Source of the DNA: Halobacillus halophilus DSM 2266
GTDB lineage: Bacteria > Bacillota > Bacilli > Bacillales > Halobacillaceae
Direction: 5' to 3'
Length of the DNA: 64,000 nucleotides
Assembly: GCF_000284515.1 (NCBI RefSeq)
Contig: NC_017668.1
Coordinates: forward strand, 1,612,001-1,676,000
The number at the start of each line of letters is the position of its first letter. Position 1 is the stretch's first letter. Positions 1-8,056 of the stretch are shown one piece after another. The notes below the pieces were generated by a model, which saw only the letters and a list, made by a program, of their open reading frames with translations, did no database searches and was not told the DNA's origin. A program made the translations under genes and the position numbers.

Positions 1-92
1 TCGGATTTCATAAGTTTAAGCGTAAGGATTGGGAAGAAGGAACGCTACGGGCCATTTACAAATGTGAAAGATGCGGGAAACAAAAAGAGTGA
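1..92 (+). CDS. C-terminal fragment of a small CxxC protein
   Basis: The first codon in frame begins at base 3 and the frame runs to a TGA; the start lies outside the window. The visible 29 residues are basic and end in YKCERCGKQKE, a single CxxC knuckle typical of small zinc-binding proteins. Family not recognised. No function can be assigned from this piece. Confidence 0.5.
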   Translation, partial: GFHKFKRKDWEEGTLRAIYKCERCGKQKE

Positions 93-159
93 TGATAGGG
101 ATGTAATATCATATTTTGGCTTTTAGTCCGGTCATTTTACTTAAAAGGAGGGATTCATC

Positions 160-933
160 ATCAATAATCTAGCAGGTAAAATTGCGATCGTTACGGGAGC
201 GAGTAGATTAAAAGGGATTGGGGCAGCCATCTGTACCGAATTAGCGGAGGCTGGCTGTGATATCTTTTTTACTTATTGGAAAGAGTATGATAAAGAGATG
301 CCCTGGAACATAGATCCTAGCGAGCCTTCCATTCTGGAAAAGCAGTTAAAGGAAAAAGGTGTACAGGCAGCGAGTTTGGAACTGGACCTTACCCAGGACG
401 ATGCCGCAGAAATACTTATCCAGACCGTAATGGAAAAACTGGGGGTACCTGATATATTAGTAAACAATGCAGCCTATTCTACCCAGAATGATTATTCTAA
501 TGTAACTTCAGATCAACTGGACAAACACTATATGGTTAATATTCGCGCTACCACTCTAGTAAGTATAGAATTTGCTCGTACATTTAATAAACCATCTGGA
601 GGAAGGATCGTGAATATAACGTCAGGTCAATTCCAGGGCCCTATGCCAGGTGAGCTCGCATACGCCACCACGAAGGGCGCCATTGACGCCTTAACGGTTA
701 CGTTATCGGCAGAAGTTGCACCCCGTGGCATCACCGTCAATGCTATTAACCCAGGACCAACCGACACAGGCTGGATGACAGACCAAATAAAAAGGGATCT
801 GACACCGATGTTTCCTTTTGGAAGAGTGGGCGAACCAAATGATGTCGCAAGAACGATTAAATTCCTGGTCAGTGAAGAAGCGGCCTGGATTACGGGGCAG
901 ATCATTCATTCAGAGGGCGGATTTAAGCGATAG
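160..933 (+). CDS. SDR family oxidoreductase (start codon ATC or mis-called)
   Basis: Classical short-chain dehydrogenase/reductase of about 257 residues, a cytosolic NAD(P)-dependent oxidoreductase; substrate unknown. The frame shows the Rossmann glycine motif (VTGASRLKGIG), NNAA in place of the usual NNAG, the catalytic Ser in NITSG and the YATTK active-site Tyr/Lys pair. The first ATG in frame (298) would delete the whole cofactor-binding N-terminus. A strong GGAGGG at 147-152 sits 7 nt upstream of an in-frame ATC at 160 (another at 157), and no ATG, GTG or TTG lies between. The gene therefore uses a non-canonical start, carries a start-codon mutation, or has a sequence error. Family assignment is secure; the start is not. 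Confidence 0.8.
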   Translation: MNNLAGKIAIVTGASRLKGIGAAICTELAEAGCDIFFTYWKEYDKEMPWNIDPSEPSILEKQLKEKGVQAASLELDLTQDDAAEILIQTVMEKLGVPDILVNNAAYSTQNDYSNVTSDQLDKHYMVNIRATTLVSIEFARTFNKPSGGRIVNITSGQFQGPMPGELAYATTKGAIDALTVTLSAEVAPRGITVNAINPGPTDTGWMTDQIKRDLTPMFPFGRVGEPNDVARTIKFLVSEEAAWITGQIIHSEGGFKR

Positions 934-1025
934 CTTTTTACCTTGACGCCCGTATATACTTCTCCCGGCAAAAATTAAACCTGACCTCCATTTGCGAAAA
1001 TAAGCGATGAAAGGGGACGAGTAAG

Positions 1026-1463
1026 TTGAAAGTATTAAGAATAGAAGCAGAACAGACTTATACGCTTCGTCACAACATCCTTAGACCTTATCAGCCCTTT
1101 GAAGCCTGTCAATATGATACAGATCATGACGAGCATGCTTTTCATATCGGAGCATTTATTGAAGGAAATTTAGTCAGCGCCGCTTCTTTTTATATGGAAT
1201 CGTATGCCGAGTTTACCAGCCCTAAGCAATACCGTTTAAGAGCGATGGCTACTACGGAAGAATTCAGGAACAAGGGAGCAGGAAGAGAAGTAATTCATTA
1301 CGCTGAACGGATATTACATGAGCGGAAAGCTGACATACTATGGTGTAAAGGGCGAACTTCGGTCCAGAAATATTATCAGAAGCTCGGTTTTCAAGCATAC
1401 GGAGACGTATTTGATTACCCTGAAATAGGTCCCCATGTGATTATGTATAAAACATTAAGTTAG
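1026..1463 (+). CDS. GNAT family N-acetyltransferase
   Basis: A 145-residue protein with the GNAT fold signature. The acetyl-CoA pyrophosphate-binding segment is the stretch RNKGAGREV (R/Q-x-x-G-x-G/A), preceded by the LRAMATTEEF strand. The C-terminal VQKYYQKLGF is the usual end of the fold. Start is TTG with a GGGGACGAG ribosome site upstream. The acyl acceptor cannot be deduced; relatives include ElaA-like and general small-molecule acetyltransferases. It follows the SDR gene by about 90 nt in the same direction. Confidence 0.8.
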   Translation: MKVLRIEAEQTYTLRHNILRPYQPFEACQYDTDHDEHAFHIGAFIEGNLVSAASFYMESYAEFTSPKQYRLRAMATTEEFRNKGAGREVIHYAERILHERKADILWCKGRTSVQKYYQKLGFQAYGDVFDYPEIGPHVIMYKTLS

Positions 1464-1543
1464 AGAAAATGGAATGATTAAATTGTTCTTACATAAAACT
1501 GTTAATCTTTATTATTTAATTTTCTAGGAAGGGGCGAGTTATT

Positions 1544-1945
1544 ATGTCTGAGGGATTACTTCATCATGTGGAAATCTATGTATCTGACTTAGAGAAGTCG
1601 GAATCATTTTGGGGATGGTTCTTAGAGGAATTGGGCTATCATTCTTATCAAAAATGGGAACAAGGACATAGCTGGAAGCTAGGGGAAACTTACTTGGTGT
1701 TTGTTCAAACAGAAGATAAGTATTTGGATGTAGCTTATCATAGATGCAGAACTGGTTTAAATCACTTGGCTTTTCAAGCTTCTTCCCGTGAAAGAGTAGA
1801 TGAGATGACAAAGATGCTGAAGGAGCATAATATTAAGATCTTATACGAAAACCAGCATCCTTTTGCGGGTGGTGAGGATTACTATGCGGTATTCTTTGAG
1901 GACCCGGATCGGATAAAAGTAGAATTTGTAGCCCCGTCGCGATAA
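1544..1945 (+). CDS. VOC superfamily (glyoxalase/bleomycin-resistance-like) protein
   Basis: A 133-residue vicinal-oxygen-chelate protein. It opens with HHVEIYVSDL, has GLNHLAFQA at the start of the second beta-alpha-beta-beta-beta module and ends YYAVFFEDPDRIKVEF, so metal ligands (His, His, Glu) are in the expected places. VOC members include glyoxalases, fosfomycin thiol transferases and dioxygenases; the substrate here is not deducible. ATG start preceded by GGGGCGAG. Confidence 0.8.
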   Translation: MSEGLLHHVEIYVSDLEKSESFWGWFLEELGYHSYQKWEQGHSWKLGETYLVFVQTEDKYLDVAYHRCRTGLNHLAFQASSRERVDEMTKMLKEHNIKILYENQHPFAGGEDYYAVFFEDPDRIKVEFVAPSR

Positions 1946-2338
1946 GGTGGTTTTCACGATTAATTTTGAGGGGAACGATATTTTATTAGAATACTGGTAA
2001 GATTACCAAAGGTTCGAGGGAGAAGTCGACCAGAGAATGCCACAACCCTAGGTGATGACGCTTCAATTGTTTGAATGATATAAGGGTTTTATCTTCAGTA
2101 AAACAACGCAACTTTGCGGATCATTATGTAAAAAATAAAACACTACATCTTTAATTGAACTATCATGTTCTTTTGTTGCTCTCTCATAGGAGGAAAATTC
2201 TCTCTGATCAGGGTGTCATAAGTTATTTTAGAATCCCATCCATCAAGCCGAAAGTTTAGGGGGACGGGCTTTATCACGAGTGTGTCAACGTTTATCATGT
2301 CTTAGGGTCAGCTTTACCTGTATGTGGATTGAAATTTT
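1946..2338. other. Intergenic stretch with no recognisable gene
   Basis: About 390 bases without a convincing coding frame on either strand. One AGGAGG-like site near 2188 is followed only by a frame that stops after a few codons. No tRNA-like or riboswitch-like structure was recognised. Confidence 0.5.
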
Positions 2339-2370
2339 TAAAGGGCTATGTTTTTCAACACAGCCCTTTA
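2339..2370 (-). terminator. Intrinsic terminator of the small membrane gene
   Basis: Hairpin with arms TAAAGGGCT and AGCCCTTTA and an A/T-rich loop, directly downstream of the minus-strand small gene and followed by a T-rich run on that strand. Confidence 0.7.
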
Positions 2371-2374
2371 AAGT

Positions 2375-2518
2375 CTAGCTAATGGTTCCAAGAATCTCGT
2401 TAATACAGTCGCTGACTATTTGGCGTTGTTCACTTGAACCTAGTAAAACAGCTAACAATAGTCCCACTAAAAACAAGACAGCAATTAGCACAGCGGCTAC
2501 GTTTCTTAGAAAGTTCAT
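2375..2518 (-). CDS. Small single-pass membrane protein (47 aa)
   Basis: Begins MNFLRNVAAVLIAVLFLVG, one hydrophobic helix of about 22 residues, then a short polar tail (SSEQRQIVSDCINEIL). Translation signals are excellent: AAGGAGGGAG six bases before an ATG, and a hairpin terminator right after the stop. Not recognised as a named family. It resembles the microproteins of the array at 3.4-14 kb but lacks the repeats seen there. Confidence 0.7.
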   Translation of the reverse strand: MNFLRNVAAVLIAVLFLVGLLLAVLLGSSEQRQIVSDCINEILGTIS

Positions 2519-2721
2519 AGCTCTCCCTCCTTCACCATAGGAATGTAGGAGATCTCTTACATTAGTAATCTATGAAATTCTAGCAATTACGCTTGTACGA
2601 TAGCCTTTATCAATAGAATTAAATAATTTTACCACTTTAGAATTCGCGTAAAGACAAAATGATAGAATCTAATAGGTTAGAGACAATTACTGTTGAATTG
2701 TAGTCTCAAATGGAGGGGATT

Positions 2722-3306
2722 ATGGCTGATTTTAAGCTAACAATCGAAATTCGAAAGCCTTCTTATGCTCAGAATAAAACGGTAAGGGACTCCATACCAT
2801 GTGCTTTATGGACTTCCGTTCGAAACCATGTTCTGGAGCAAAGCGATTTTACATGCGAGGTATGTGGTTGTCGAGGTGAAGGACATCTCCAGGCTCATGA
2901 AGTTTGGGAGTATGACGAGGAAGAATTTCTGTTGATCCTGAACGATATACAATCTCTATGTAAATCCTGTCATGACTTAAAGCATATTCAGCATGCTGCG
3001 CTCAGAATTAAAGATCGCAAAAAAAGAAATTTTGTCATGCAGAAGCTAATGAACCACTTTATAAAAGTAAACAATTGTACGGAAGAAGATTTTAGAAACC
3101 ATTATAGAAATCAATTAGCCAAAAACAATCCAAGCCCAGTTACCCGTTCTTTAGAAGATCTAATTGAAATAAAGGAACTGAGAGAAAGAGAAGAGTTTCT
3201 AAAGGAACAGAATTGGAAGTTTGTTATTGCTGATCATGTACCATTTGCAAATGAGATAAAATCAAGCCTCCATTACAAAGATTTGTTATATGCAGGGAAA
3301 ACTTAA
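2722..3306 (+). CDS. HNH-like zinc-finger nuclease-fold protein
   Basis: About 194 residues. CEVCG near residue 46 and CKSCH near residue 88 form the two zinc-knuckle pairs that bracket an HNH/beta-beta-alpha fold, with an intervening LQAHEVWEY segment that supplies the HE-type catalytic position (HNH consensus H-x-x-P is replaced by HEVWEY) and a final LKH. The C-terminal half is charged and helical with no recognised domain. Either of two ATGs (2710, 2722) could start translation; the second follows GGAGG at a better distance. Isolated gene closed by a strong terminator. Nuclease activity is inferred from the fold only. Confidence 0.65.
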   Translation: MADFKLTIEIRKPSYAQNKTVRDSIPCALWTSVRNHVLEQSDFTCEVCGCRGEGHLQAHEVWEYDEEEFLLILNDIQSLCKSCHDLKHIQHAALRIKDRKKRNFVMQKLMNHFIKVNNCTEEDFRNHYRNQLAKNNPSPVTRSLEDLIEIKELREREEFLKEQNWKFVIADHVPFANEIKSSLHYKDLLYAGKT

Positions 3307-3333
3307 TAATTTTTTGTTGTGCCAAAGTACCAG

Positions 3334-3384
3334 ATGAAAAGAGAACAAAAGTCCTAAATACCGGGACTCTTGTTCTCTTTTCAT
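3334..3384 (+). terminator. Strong bidirectional terminator
   Basis: Arms of about 21 bases (ATGAAAAGAGAACAAAAGTC and its near-perfect complement) with a short loop, A-rich on the left and T-rich on the right, closing the HNH-like gene. Confidence 0.85.
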
Positions 3385-3471
3385 TTAGAGGTTATTTTCT
3401 ATCATACTATAAAGGTTTGGAAATAAAATAAAGCATATTTAATGTAAATAAATGTAAAGTGGTGTGTTAAT

Positions 3472-3678
3472 ATGAATGATAAGACGGTGGATCTAAAAGG
3501 GGATTTTTCTATGCGACACACTCTATCCTTATTGTGCCTCATCACGGCTGCATGGTAATTTATTTTAAGAGTGGAAGGTTCTAAAGGGACTTTTATTGAA
3601 CGTTTTCTATTTATATTGCTTCTCATTATGGTGTTACCAGGTGGCGGCTTATTCTTAGCGCATAAAGCAACTAAGTAG
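3472..3678 (+). pseudogene. Small membrane-protein gene with in-frame stop
   Basis: A continuous frame from ATG to TAG is interrupted by one TAA (after ITAAW). The second half contains a hydrophobic helix (FLFILLLIMVLPGGGLFLA) followed by a basic tail. It has the size and composition of the neighbouring array genes and is followed immediately by a terminator. Either a decayed 68-residue gene or a chance frame; the hydrophobic tail and the terminator favour a decayed gene. Confidence 0.35.
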
Positions 3679-3712
3679 AAAACCTTTAAATCCTAATAAA
3701 AGGTTTTAGTAT
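3678..3712 (+). terminator. Intrinsic terminator
   Basis: Arms AAAACCTTT and AAAGGTTTT around an A/T loop, then a T-rich run. Confidence 0.7.
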
Positions 3713-3799
3713 TTTTACTATAACCCTTGCGGGAATCGTTGCAGCGGATAATTTTACTTGATATTAGTTAAACAACTAACTTGTTAAAAGGAGTTTACA

Positions 3800-4075
3800 A
3801 TGTGTGGAATAACTAAATTGGCGGAAGGAATGGCCTGGGTACTCATTACTGGATTTATTGTTATTTACTTTTTTATCTCGGACACATCCATGGTAGCTCT
3901 TATTAGCTTCATGCTACTTCCAGCCTACTCTATCTTTGGCAAGGTACTAACAGGGTTAGGCATCTCAAGAGAAGATCTATTTATATATAAACTATTGAAT
4001 ATATCAGCTTTTTTAATCTTCGCAGCGTGCTTTATTTTCACGTTGTCCATTTTTATGCAGATGAATATCAATTAG
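3800..4075 (+). CDS. Small membrane protein, array member
   Basis: 91 residues with three predicted hydrophobic helices (around residues 10-28, 30-50 and 66-87) and few charged residues. A textbook AAAAGGAG lies 7 bases before ATG. No named family recognised. It is the first intact gene of the repeat-separated array; the repeat motif begins 200 bases downstream. Confidence 0.7.
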   Translation: MCGITKLAEGMAWVLITGFIVIYFFISDTSMVALISFMLLPAYSIFGKVLTGLGISREDLFIYKLLNISAFLIFAACFIFTLSIFMQMNIN

Positions 4076-4277
4076 ATTGTTTGAGTTCTGAATAATAGAG
4101 TCCCCCGTACAGCGAAAGTGAAAGTAGCCTCAACGCCTTACATCTAGAAACTTGACTAGAGAATGGACTGTACTATTTAATGATCCACTTGGAAATCACT
4201 TTCACATGGTAGGGTGAAAAAATTAGCGTGAAAATCTCTGTTAAAGTTGAGTGTTTATATTTGATTTTGAACTAATT

Positions 4278-4300
4278 ATCTCGAAACTGAGTCTTCAAGT
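4278..4300 (+). repeat. Array repeat copy 1, right-type motif
   Basis: ATCTCGAAACTGAGTCTTC is a consensus copy of the right-type motif, but the usual GGGGGCGATTG hairpin does not follow. Its inverted partner is 1.65 kb away beyond an IS110 transposase instead of about 80 bases away, as in other copies. Confidence 0.8.
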
Positions 4301-4380
4301 AAACCAGCTAATAGTTTGTCAACATTTTTCAATAAAAACTTAAGGTAACCCATGTTATACTAAAAATGCGCATGGCAAAT

Positions 4381-4417
4381 AACCTTCCTCAAATGTTTGA
4401 TTGGAAGGTTTTGTATT
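4381..4417 (+). terminator. Hairpin with T-rich tail
   Basis: AACCTTCC and GGAAGGTT arms with a 14-base loop followed by TTGTATTATTT. It lies just beyond the 3' end of the convergent transposase gene, so it may block transcription entering the IS or be part of the IS end. Confidence 0.5.
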
Positions 4418-4436
4418 ATTTAGATGGAAATAGTGA

Positions 4437-5672
4437 TTACGCTATATCTTGGAAAGTGGTTTTGTTTTTTAATAAAGCATAAATCCAATGTAAGAGCTTA
4501 TTTACACAAGCAATGACGGCTGCTTTATATAATTTGCCTTCCTTTCGCTTCTTGTCGTAAAACGCTCTTAATTTTTTGTTTCTAGGGATAATTTCGGCTG
4601 TTGTTTTTTGTTTGCGACAATCACGAATACCAGATCTAACGGCCATATATAGGGCATGACGTAGCCGGCTTGAACCACGTTTTGTAATCCGAACTAAAGT
4701 AGCCTTAAACTTACCTGATTCATGTACTTCTGGATCAACTCCTGCGAATGCTACTAGCTTTTTAGGGTGATTAAACCGGTCTATCTCCCCAATCTCAGAA
4801 ATAATCGTGGCAGCGATTTTTTCTCCAATACCAGGGATAGATTGGATGATCTTATATTCTTCAACTTCTTTTGCGAGAGCATCTATCTCTGAGTCCAATC
4901 TGGATAGATGCTTTTTGTATTGAAGAAGCATAGTGATATACATACCAAGACTCAGTAAATGACTCTGATAAAGTGTCTTTTTGAATGGGTTCCGTGCGGC
5001 TGCTTTCTTAAGATCCTGAGCTTTTTCCTCTGCCCATCTCCTAGACCGACTCTTACAGAGTTCTTTAATTTTATCAGCTAACGCATCTTGGTTAACATCT
5101 AAAATGTCTTCTGATGCAGGGAATTCCTTTAATACAAGTAAAGACACAACTGAGTATAAGTCACCAAAAACCCCTTTATATTCAGGGAAGATTTGATCCA
5201 GTACTGCTTGAAATTGCAATTTGGTTTGTACATAAATTCCTGTAATATTCTCGTGTTGCCTTGTAAGATTACGCAAGTTTAAAAGCTGAATACCGCGCCT
5301 TTTATAAGGTTCTAAATCTTCCTTGTAATAAAGCTCACAAAGCCGATAAGCATCAATGGCATCCGTTTTAACTTTTCGTAAACTAGAGCTTTTAGCTCTA
5401 TGAGAGATCAAAGGGTTAACAATAATCAATAAATAGTTATGCTGCTCTAGAAACTGCACCACTGGTGCGTGATAGTGCCCAGTAGCTTCTAGTACAACCG
5501 AAGGTTGAATGCCTGTTGTATCTTTTACACCTTCCCAAAACTCAAGTAATGAGCCTAGTCCCTCCAGGTTATGCTTGATGCTAAAACTTTTACCGTAAGG
5601 TTTTCCTTTATCTAAAAAGGTCTGAACCTCACTTTCTCCTTTTGAAACATCCAGACCCACGACTGGATTCAT
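4437..5672 (-). CDS. IS110-family transposase (DEDD recombinase)
   Basis: 411 residues. The N-terminal RuvC-like DEDD domain starts VVGLDVSKG, with Glu in VVLEATGHY and the Asp pair in VKTDAIDAYRL. The C-terminal Tnp20-type domain has the helix-hairpin-helix SIPGIGEKIA and the Ser-containing RGSSRLRHALY. The frame is open further upstream, but a perfect GAGGAGGAG lies just before the ATG at 5670-5672 and the family normally begins at this DVSKG strand. Full-length for the family and apparently intact. IS110 enzymes recombine DNA using an element-encoded bridge RNA (established for this family). Confidence 0.9.
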   Translation of the reverse strand: MNPVVGLDVSKGESEVQTFLDKGKPYGKSFSIKHNLEGLGSLLEFWEGVKDTTGIQPSVVLEATGHYHAPVVQFLEQHNYLLIIVNPLISHRAKSSSLRKVKTDAIDAYRLCELYYKEDLEPYKRRGIQLLNLRNLTRQHENITGIYVQTKLQFQAVLDQIFPEYKGVFGDLYSVVSLLVLKEFPASEDILDVNQDALADKIKELCKSRSRRWAEEKAQDLKKAAARNPFKKTLYQSHLLSLGMYITMLLQYKKHLSRLDSEIDALAKEVEEYKIIQSIPGIGEKIAATIISEIGEIDRFNHPKKLVAFAGVDPEVHESGKFKATLVRITKRGSSRLRHALYMAVRSGIRDCRKQKTTAEIIPRNKKLRAFYDKKRKEGKLYKAAVIACVNKLLHWIYALLKNKTTFQDIA

Positions 5673-5674
5673 TC

Positions 5675-5880
5675 TATATCTCCTCCTCAGATTCATCTTG
5701 CCAGTAACCCCTAGTCCTCCTAGTAGTATCATAGCTTCGCTTGTTATACGGGATCTTGTCCCAACCAGCCTCAAACATGTTTCTACCAGTAGGGGGTGAA
5801 CGGTTTACCAGGACGGGATCTAAGTCCCACGGGCAGGGGCGTTCTACCCTGGCTACTGTAATAATAAGACCATATTAAAA
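5675..5880 (-). ncRNA. Candidate bridge RNA region of the IS110 element
   Basis: About 200 bases of non-coding DNA immediately upstream of the transposase, where IS110-group elements encode their bridge RNA. On the minus strand it can form GGGACTTAGATCCC and GGGACAAGATCCC hairpin loops and a CCCCTGCCC/GGG-type stem. Position and structure fit; guide loops were not assigned because the element ends are unknown. Confidence 0.4.
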
Positions 5881-5929
5881 ATGGTCAACCAGAAATATCT
5901 AGAATTCTGGTTAACCTTATAATACGAAG

Positions 5930-5965
5930 GGCAGGTTAGTTGAAGACTCAGTTTCGAGATATTCT
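5930..5965 (+). repeat. Array repeat, left-type (inverted) motif
   Basis: GCAGGTTAGTTGAAGACTC followed by AGTTTCGAGATATTCTCG is the exact inverse of the motif at 4278. The next ~75 bases (to about 6040) are closely similar to 10990-11062, which sits upstream of a different gene. Confidence 0.8.
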
Positions 5966-6056
5966 CGTGAGATGTCTTTTAATTAGACTTGAGTAATCAG
6001 TGTAATTTTGAAATAATTGGAAACGAAATTAAAAAGGAAAGGTAAGGAGGCAAAGT

Positions 6057-6236
6057 ATGCTAGATAAAAAGGTTGGATGGTTGTTTGTACTAGCCTCTAT
6101 CGTCATAATGGTGTTGATTTACTGGATTGGACCTAAGGAGAGTATTACTGTTCTACTGGTGGGTCTTACTCCTCCAGTAATGATGGTCTTGTACAAAGGA
6201 CTTAAACACCGAAAACTGAAGAGTCAAAATGAATAG
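6057..6236 (+). CDS. Small membrane protein (59 aa), array member
   Basis: Starts MLDKKVGWLFVLASIVIMVL with a first hydrophobic helix, a short GPKES turn, a second helix (ITVLLVGLTPPVMMVL) and a basic tail (KGLKHRKLKSQNE). GGTAAGGAGG lies 5 bases before the ATG. The upstream ~90 bases are duplicated in front of the gene at 11189. Family unknown. Confidence 0.65.
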   Translation: MLDKKVGWLFVLASIVIMVLIYWIGPKESITVLLVGLTPPVMMVLYKGLKHRKLKSQNE

Positions 6237-6325
6237 TTTAGTTACTAAAGGAGATAAAGGAAAAAGAATAAAATAATTTGAAAAGAATATGCTTTTTCAC
6301 TATTTGATAATCAGGAGGGATTTGG

Positions 6326-6604
6326 ATGATTTGGTTAGGATTAGGGATTGTTATAGCTGGATATTTAATTGGGGAAGGATTAAAAGATTTGAAAAATCCA
6401 AACTCAATTTTAGAATCTTTAAACGAAAATGACTACCACGAACTTATTAAAGAGAATGAGGTTCATCATTTTATTGGTATTTCTAATGAAGATGCAAAAC
6501 ACTTGATTGCCGAATACCCAAGCATTCCGCATATTGTAATAAACAGTAAGGTGTATTATCAAAAAGCCAAATTACGTAAATGGTTAATGAAAATAGGAAG
6601 TTGA
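6326..6604 (+). CDS. Small membrane-anchored protein with excisionase/HTH-like C-terminus
   Basis: 92 residues. An N-terminal helix (MIWLGLGIVIAGYLIGEGL) precedes a soluble domain ending HIVINSKVYYQKAKLRKWLM, the kind of turn-helix end seen in excisionase or MerR-like winged helices. GGAGGGATTTGG precedes the ATG. DNA binding is a guess from this end only. Second gene of the interval between the inverted motifs at 5942 and 7454. Confidence 0.65.
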   Translation: MIWLGLGIVIAGYLIGEGLKDLKNPNSILESLNENDYHELIKENEVHHFIGISNEDAKHLIAEYPSIPHIVINSKVYYQKAKLRKWLMKIGS

Positions 6605-6743
6605 CCATTTTTAGAGATACTAATGTTATTTCACTAGATGGCTAAAGGGGGCTATTCTTTAATATCTTAGTAACTATGGATAATTAGGATTGACGCTCAG
6701 TATGAAATGGTGAACTACCAAGAGGAGATTGTAGATAATCAAA

Positions 6744-6767
6744 CGAGCCACCTCAACTTGTGGCTCG
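6744..6767. terminator. Hairpin at the 3' end of the VanZ-like pseudogene
   Basis: CGAGCCAC and GTGGCTCG arms with an 8-base loop, overlapping the last codons of the minus-strand frame. No long T-run follows on either strand, so termination is likely but weak. Confidence 0.45.
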
Positions 6768-7354
6768 CTGTAAATTCTCTCGGGGTAATTCTTTTTGGGT
6801 AAAAAACTTAATATAAGCTATGTAGAAAAACCAACCTATCATACCGCCGAATACATTCAATATAAAGTCGTCTATATCTGTAACTTTATTGGCGACACCT
6901 GTAGACAGGTTAATAATTAGCTGGGTTAGTTCAACCGTGAGAGTTATTACAATTAATAGTAGTAGGGATTTAAAAAACCTATAACCTTTCGGCTCAGTAA
7001 TCCAATTAGAATAGGTAAGGGTAAGAGAAGTGTGATATTACCGAATACTTGAACATAGTTTCCGTAACTTAAGGCTTGCGATATTGTCTCAAAAGGTACC
7101 AAGTTGTAGTATTCGGTAGAAGATAGGTCAGGAAAAAATCCCTCTTTAAGACTGACCGTTATTGGTAAAAAAGTTAAATTTAGTACGCTTAAAACATAGA
7201 AAATTGTTGCACCTAAAAGAAGTAATTTTTTGAAATTCTTCTTTTTCTTTTTGTTTTTTAAATGTAAATACAAGAAGGTTATCCCGCAGATAACTGTAAA
7301 AACAATTAAAAATAAAGGGGGAGATAAATCATAAGAGTATCCTAGTGGTTGCAT
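6753..7354 (-). pseudogene. VanZ-family membrane protein gene, frameshifted
   Basis: The first 133 codons encode an N-terminal helix, a basic linker (NKKKKKNFKK) and the VanZ region with YYNLVPFETI and FGNITLLLPLPILIGLLS. The frame then stops, but another frame continues the family precisely with VELTQL, TDIDDFILNVFGG and MIGWFF, ending at TGA. The shift lies in an A run after LLSRK near 6985; one missing base would explain it. VanZ-like proteins are integral membrane proteins, some linked to glycopeptide tolerance. Intact length would be about 200 residues. A real mutation or a homopolymer sequencing error. Confidence 0.8.
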
Positions 7355-7453
7355 ATAATCACCTTTTAATAAGAGTAAACATAATTATATCCAACATCTG
7401 GTATTGAGTTCAACAGTAAAATTAAGCTCGTTTTTTTTGTTTGTAAATTAGGA

Positions 7454-7500
7454 TATCTCGAAACTGAGTCTTACGTAAACGGGGGCGATTACTTAACATG
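7454..7500 (+). repeat. Array repeat copy 2
   Basis: TATCTCGAAACTGAGTCTTA then ACGGGGGCGATTACTTAA; the right half of the hairpin is missing. Confidence 0.75.
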
Positions 7501-7664
7501 AGTGGTGGAACTTTTAAAACTAAATGGCGGGATAGCGAAACGTTCGCTTCCGCAATACTAGAAGATTTATTGGCTAAATAATTAAATAAAAATAATTAAG
7601 ACTTTCTTATAAGAAGGTGTTTTCTGTTACTTTAAATGGAGATTTTGTTCAGTTAGGAGGGCAT

Positions 7665-7916
7665 ATGCAAAAGAAAGCAAAGTACATAAGTAGAAGTTTG
7701 TTATTAATCGCAGGTCTATTGTGTTTAATGGGATTATTTACTGATAGTCCCTTTTCGTGGTGGATGAACGTATGGCTGTTCTTAGCTCCAGCTATGATCA
7801 TTCGAGAGTTCATAGAGATGCCTGCAAAAGGAAAAAGTAGGATATACTCAATGGTTTGTATAACTGCGCTTTCACTCGTATTTGGGATGGCGGTTCTAGA
7901 TTTAATCATCGGCTGA
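7665..7916 (+). CDS. Small membrane protein (83 aa), array member
   Basis: A basic N-terminus (MQKKAKYISRS) is followed by three hydrophobic helices (LLLIAGLLCLMGLF, WWMNVWLFLAPAMII and MVCITALSLVFGMAVLDL). The frame is open 16 codons earlier, but TTAGGAGGG 4-5 bases before this ATG decides the start. Positive-inside topology suggests the N-terminus is cytoplasmic. No family recognised. Confidence 0.7.
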   Translation: MQKKAKYISRSLLLIAGLLCLMGLFTDSPFSWWMNVWLFLAPAMIIREFIEMPAKGKSRIYSMVCITALSLVFGMAVLDLIIG

Positions 7917-7953
7917 GGGCGGTTGTGTTAGTTTGAAGATATTAAACCCAAAG

Positions 7954-8025
7954 TATCTCGGATTCGAGTCTTCAAGAAAAGGGGGCAAATCTAGAATATT
8001 GCCCTTGTTTTATTCTGTGAGACAA
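7954..8025 (+). repeat. Array repeat copy 3
   Basis: TATCTCGGATTCGAGTCTTC, then a hairpin with arms GGGCAAAT and ATTGCCC and a T-rich tail, 35 bases after the stop of the preceding gene. Confidence 0.8.
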
Positions 8026-8056
8026 TCATAGTTAATAATGCTCTAGGAGGGTTAAT

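Larger units (their letters stand above)
4301..5935 (-). mobile_element. IS110-family element (boundaries approximate)
   Basis: About 1.6 kb between the two halves of an array repeat. It holds one minus-strand DEDD transposase plus non-coding DNA on both sides. IS110 elements lack clear terminal repeats, so the exact ends were not resolved. The right part contains a hairpin with arms AACCAGAA and TTCTGGTT near 5887-5911. Ends are inferred from where the repeat sequence is interrupted. Confidence 0.65.

Noticed and set aside
3402-3626. Minus-strand 74-codon frame near 3.5 kb
   Set aside because: No ribosome site, and the plus-strand decayed membrane gene with a following terminator fits better.
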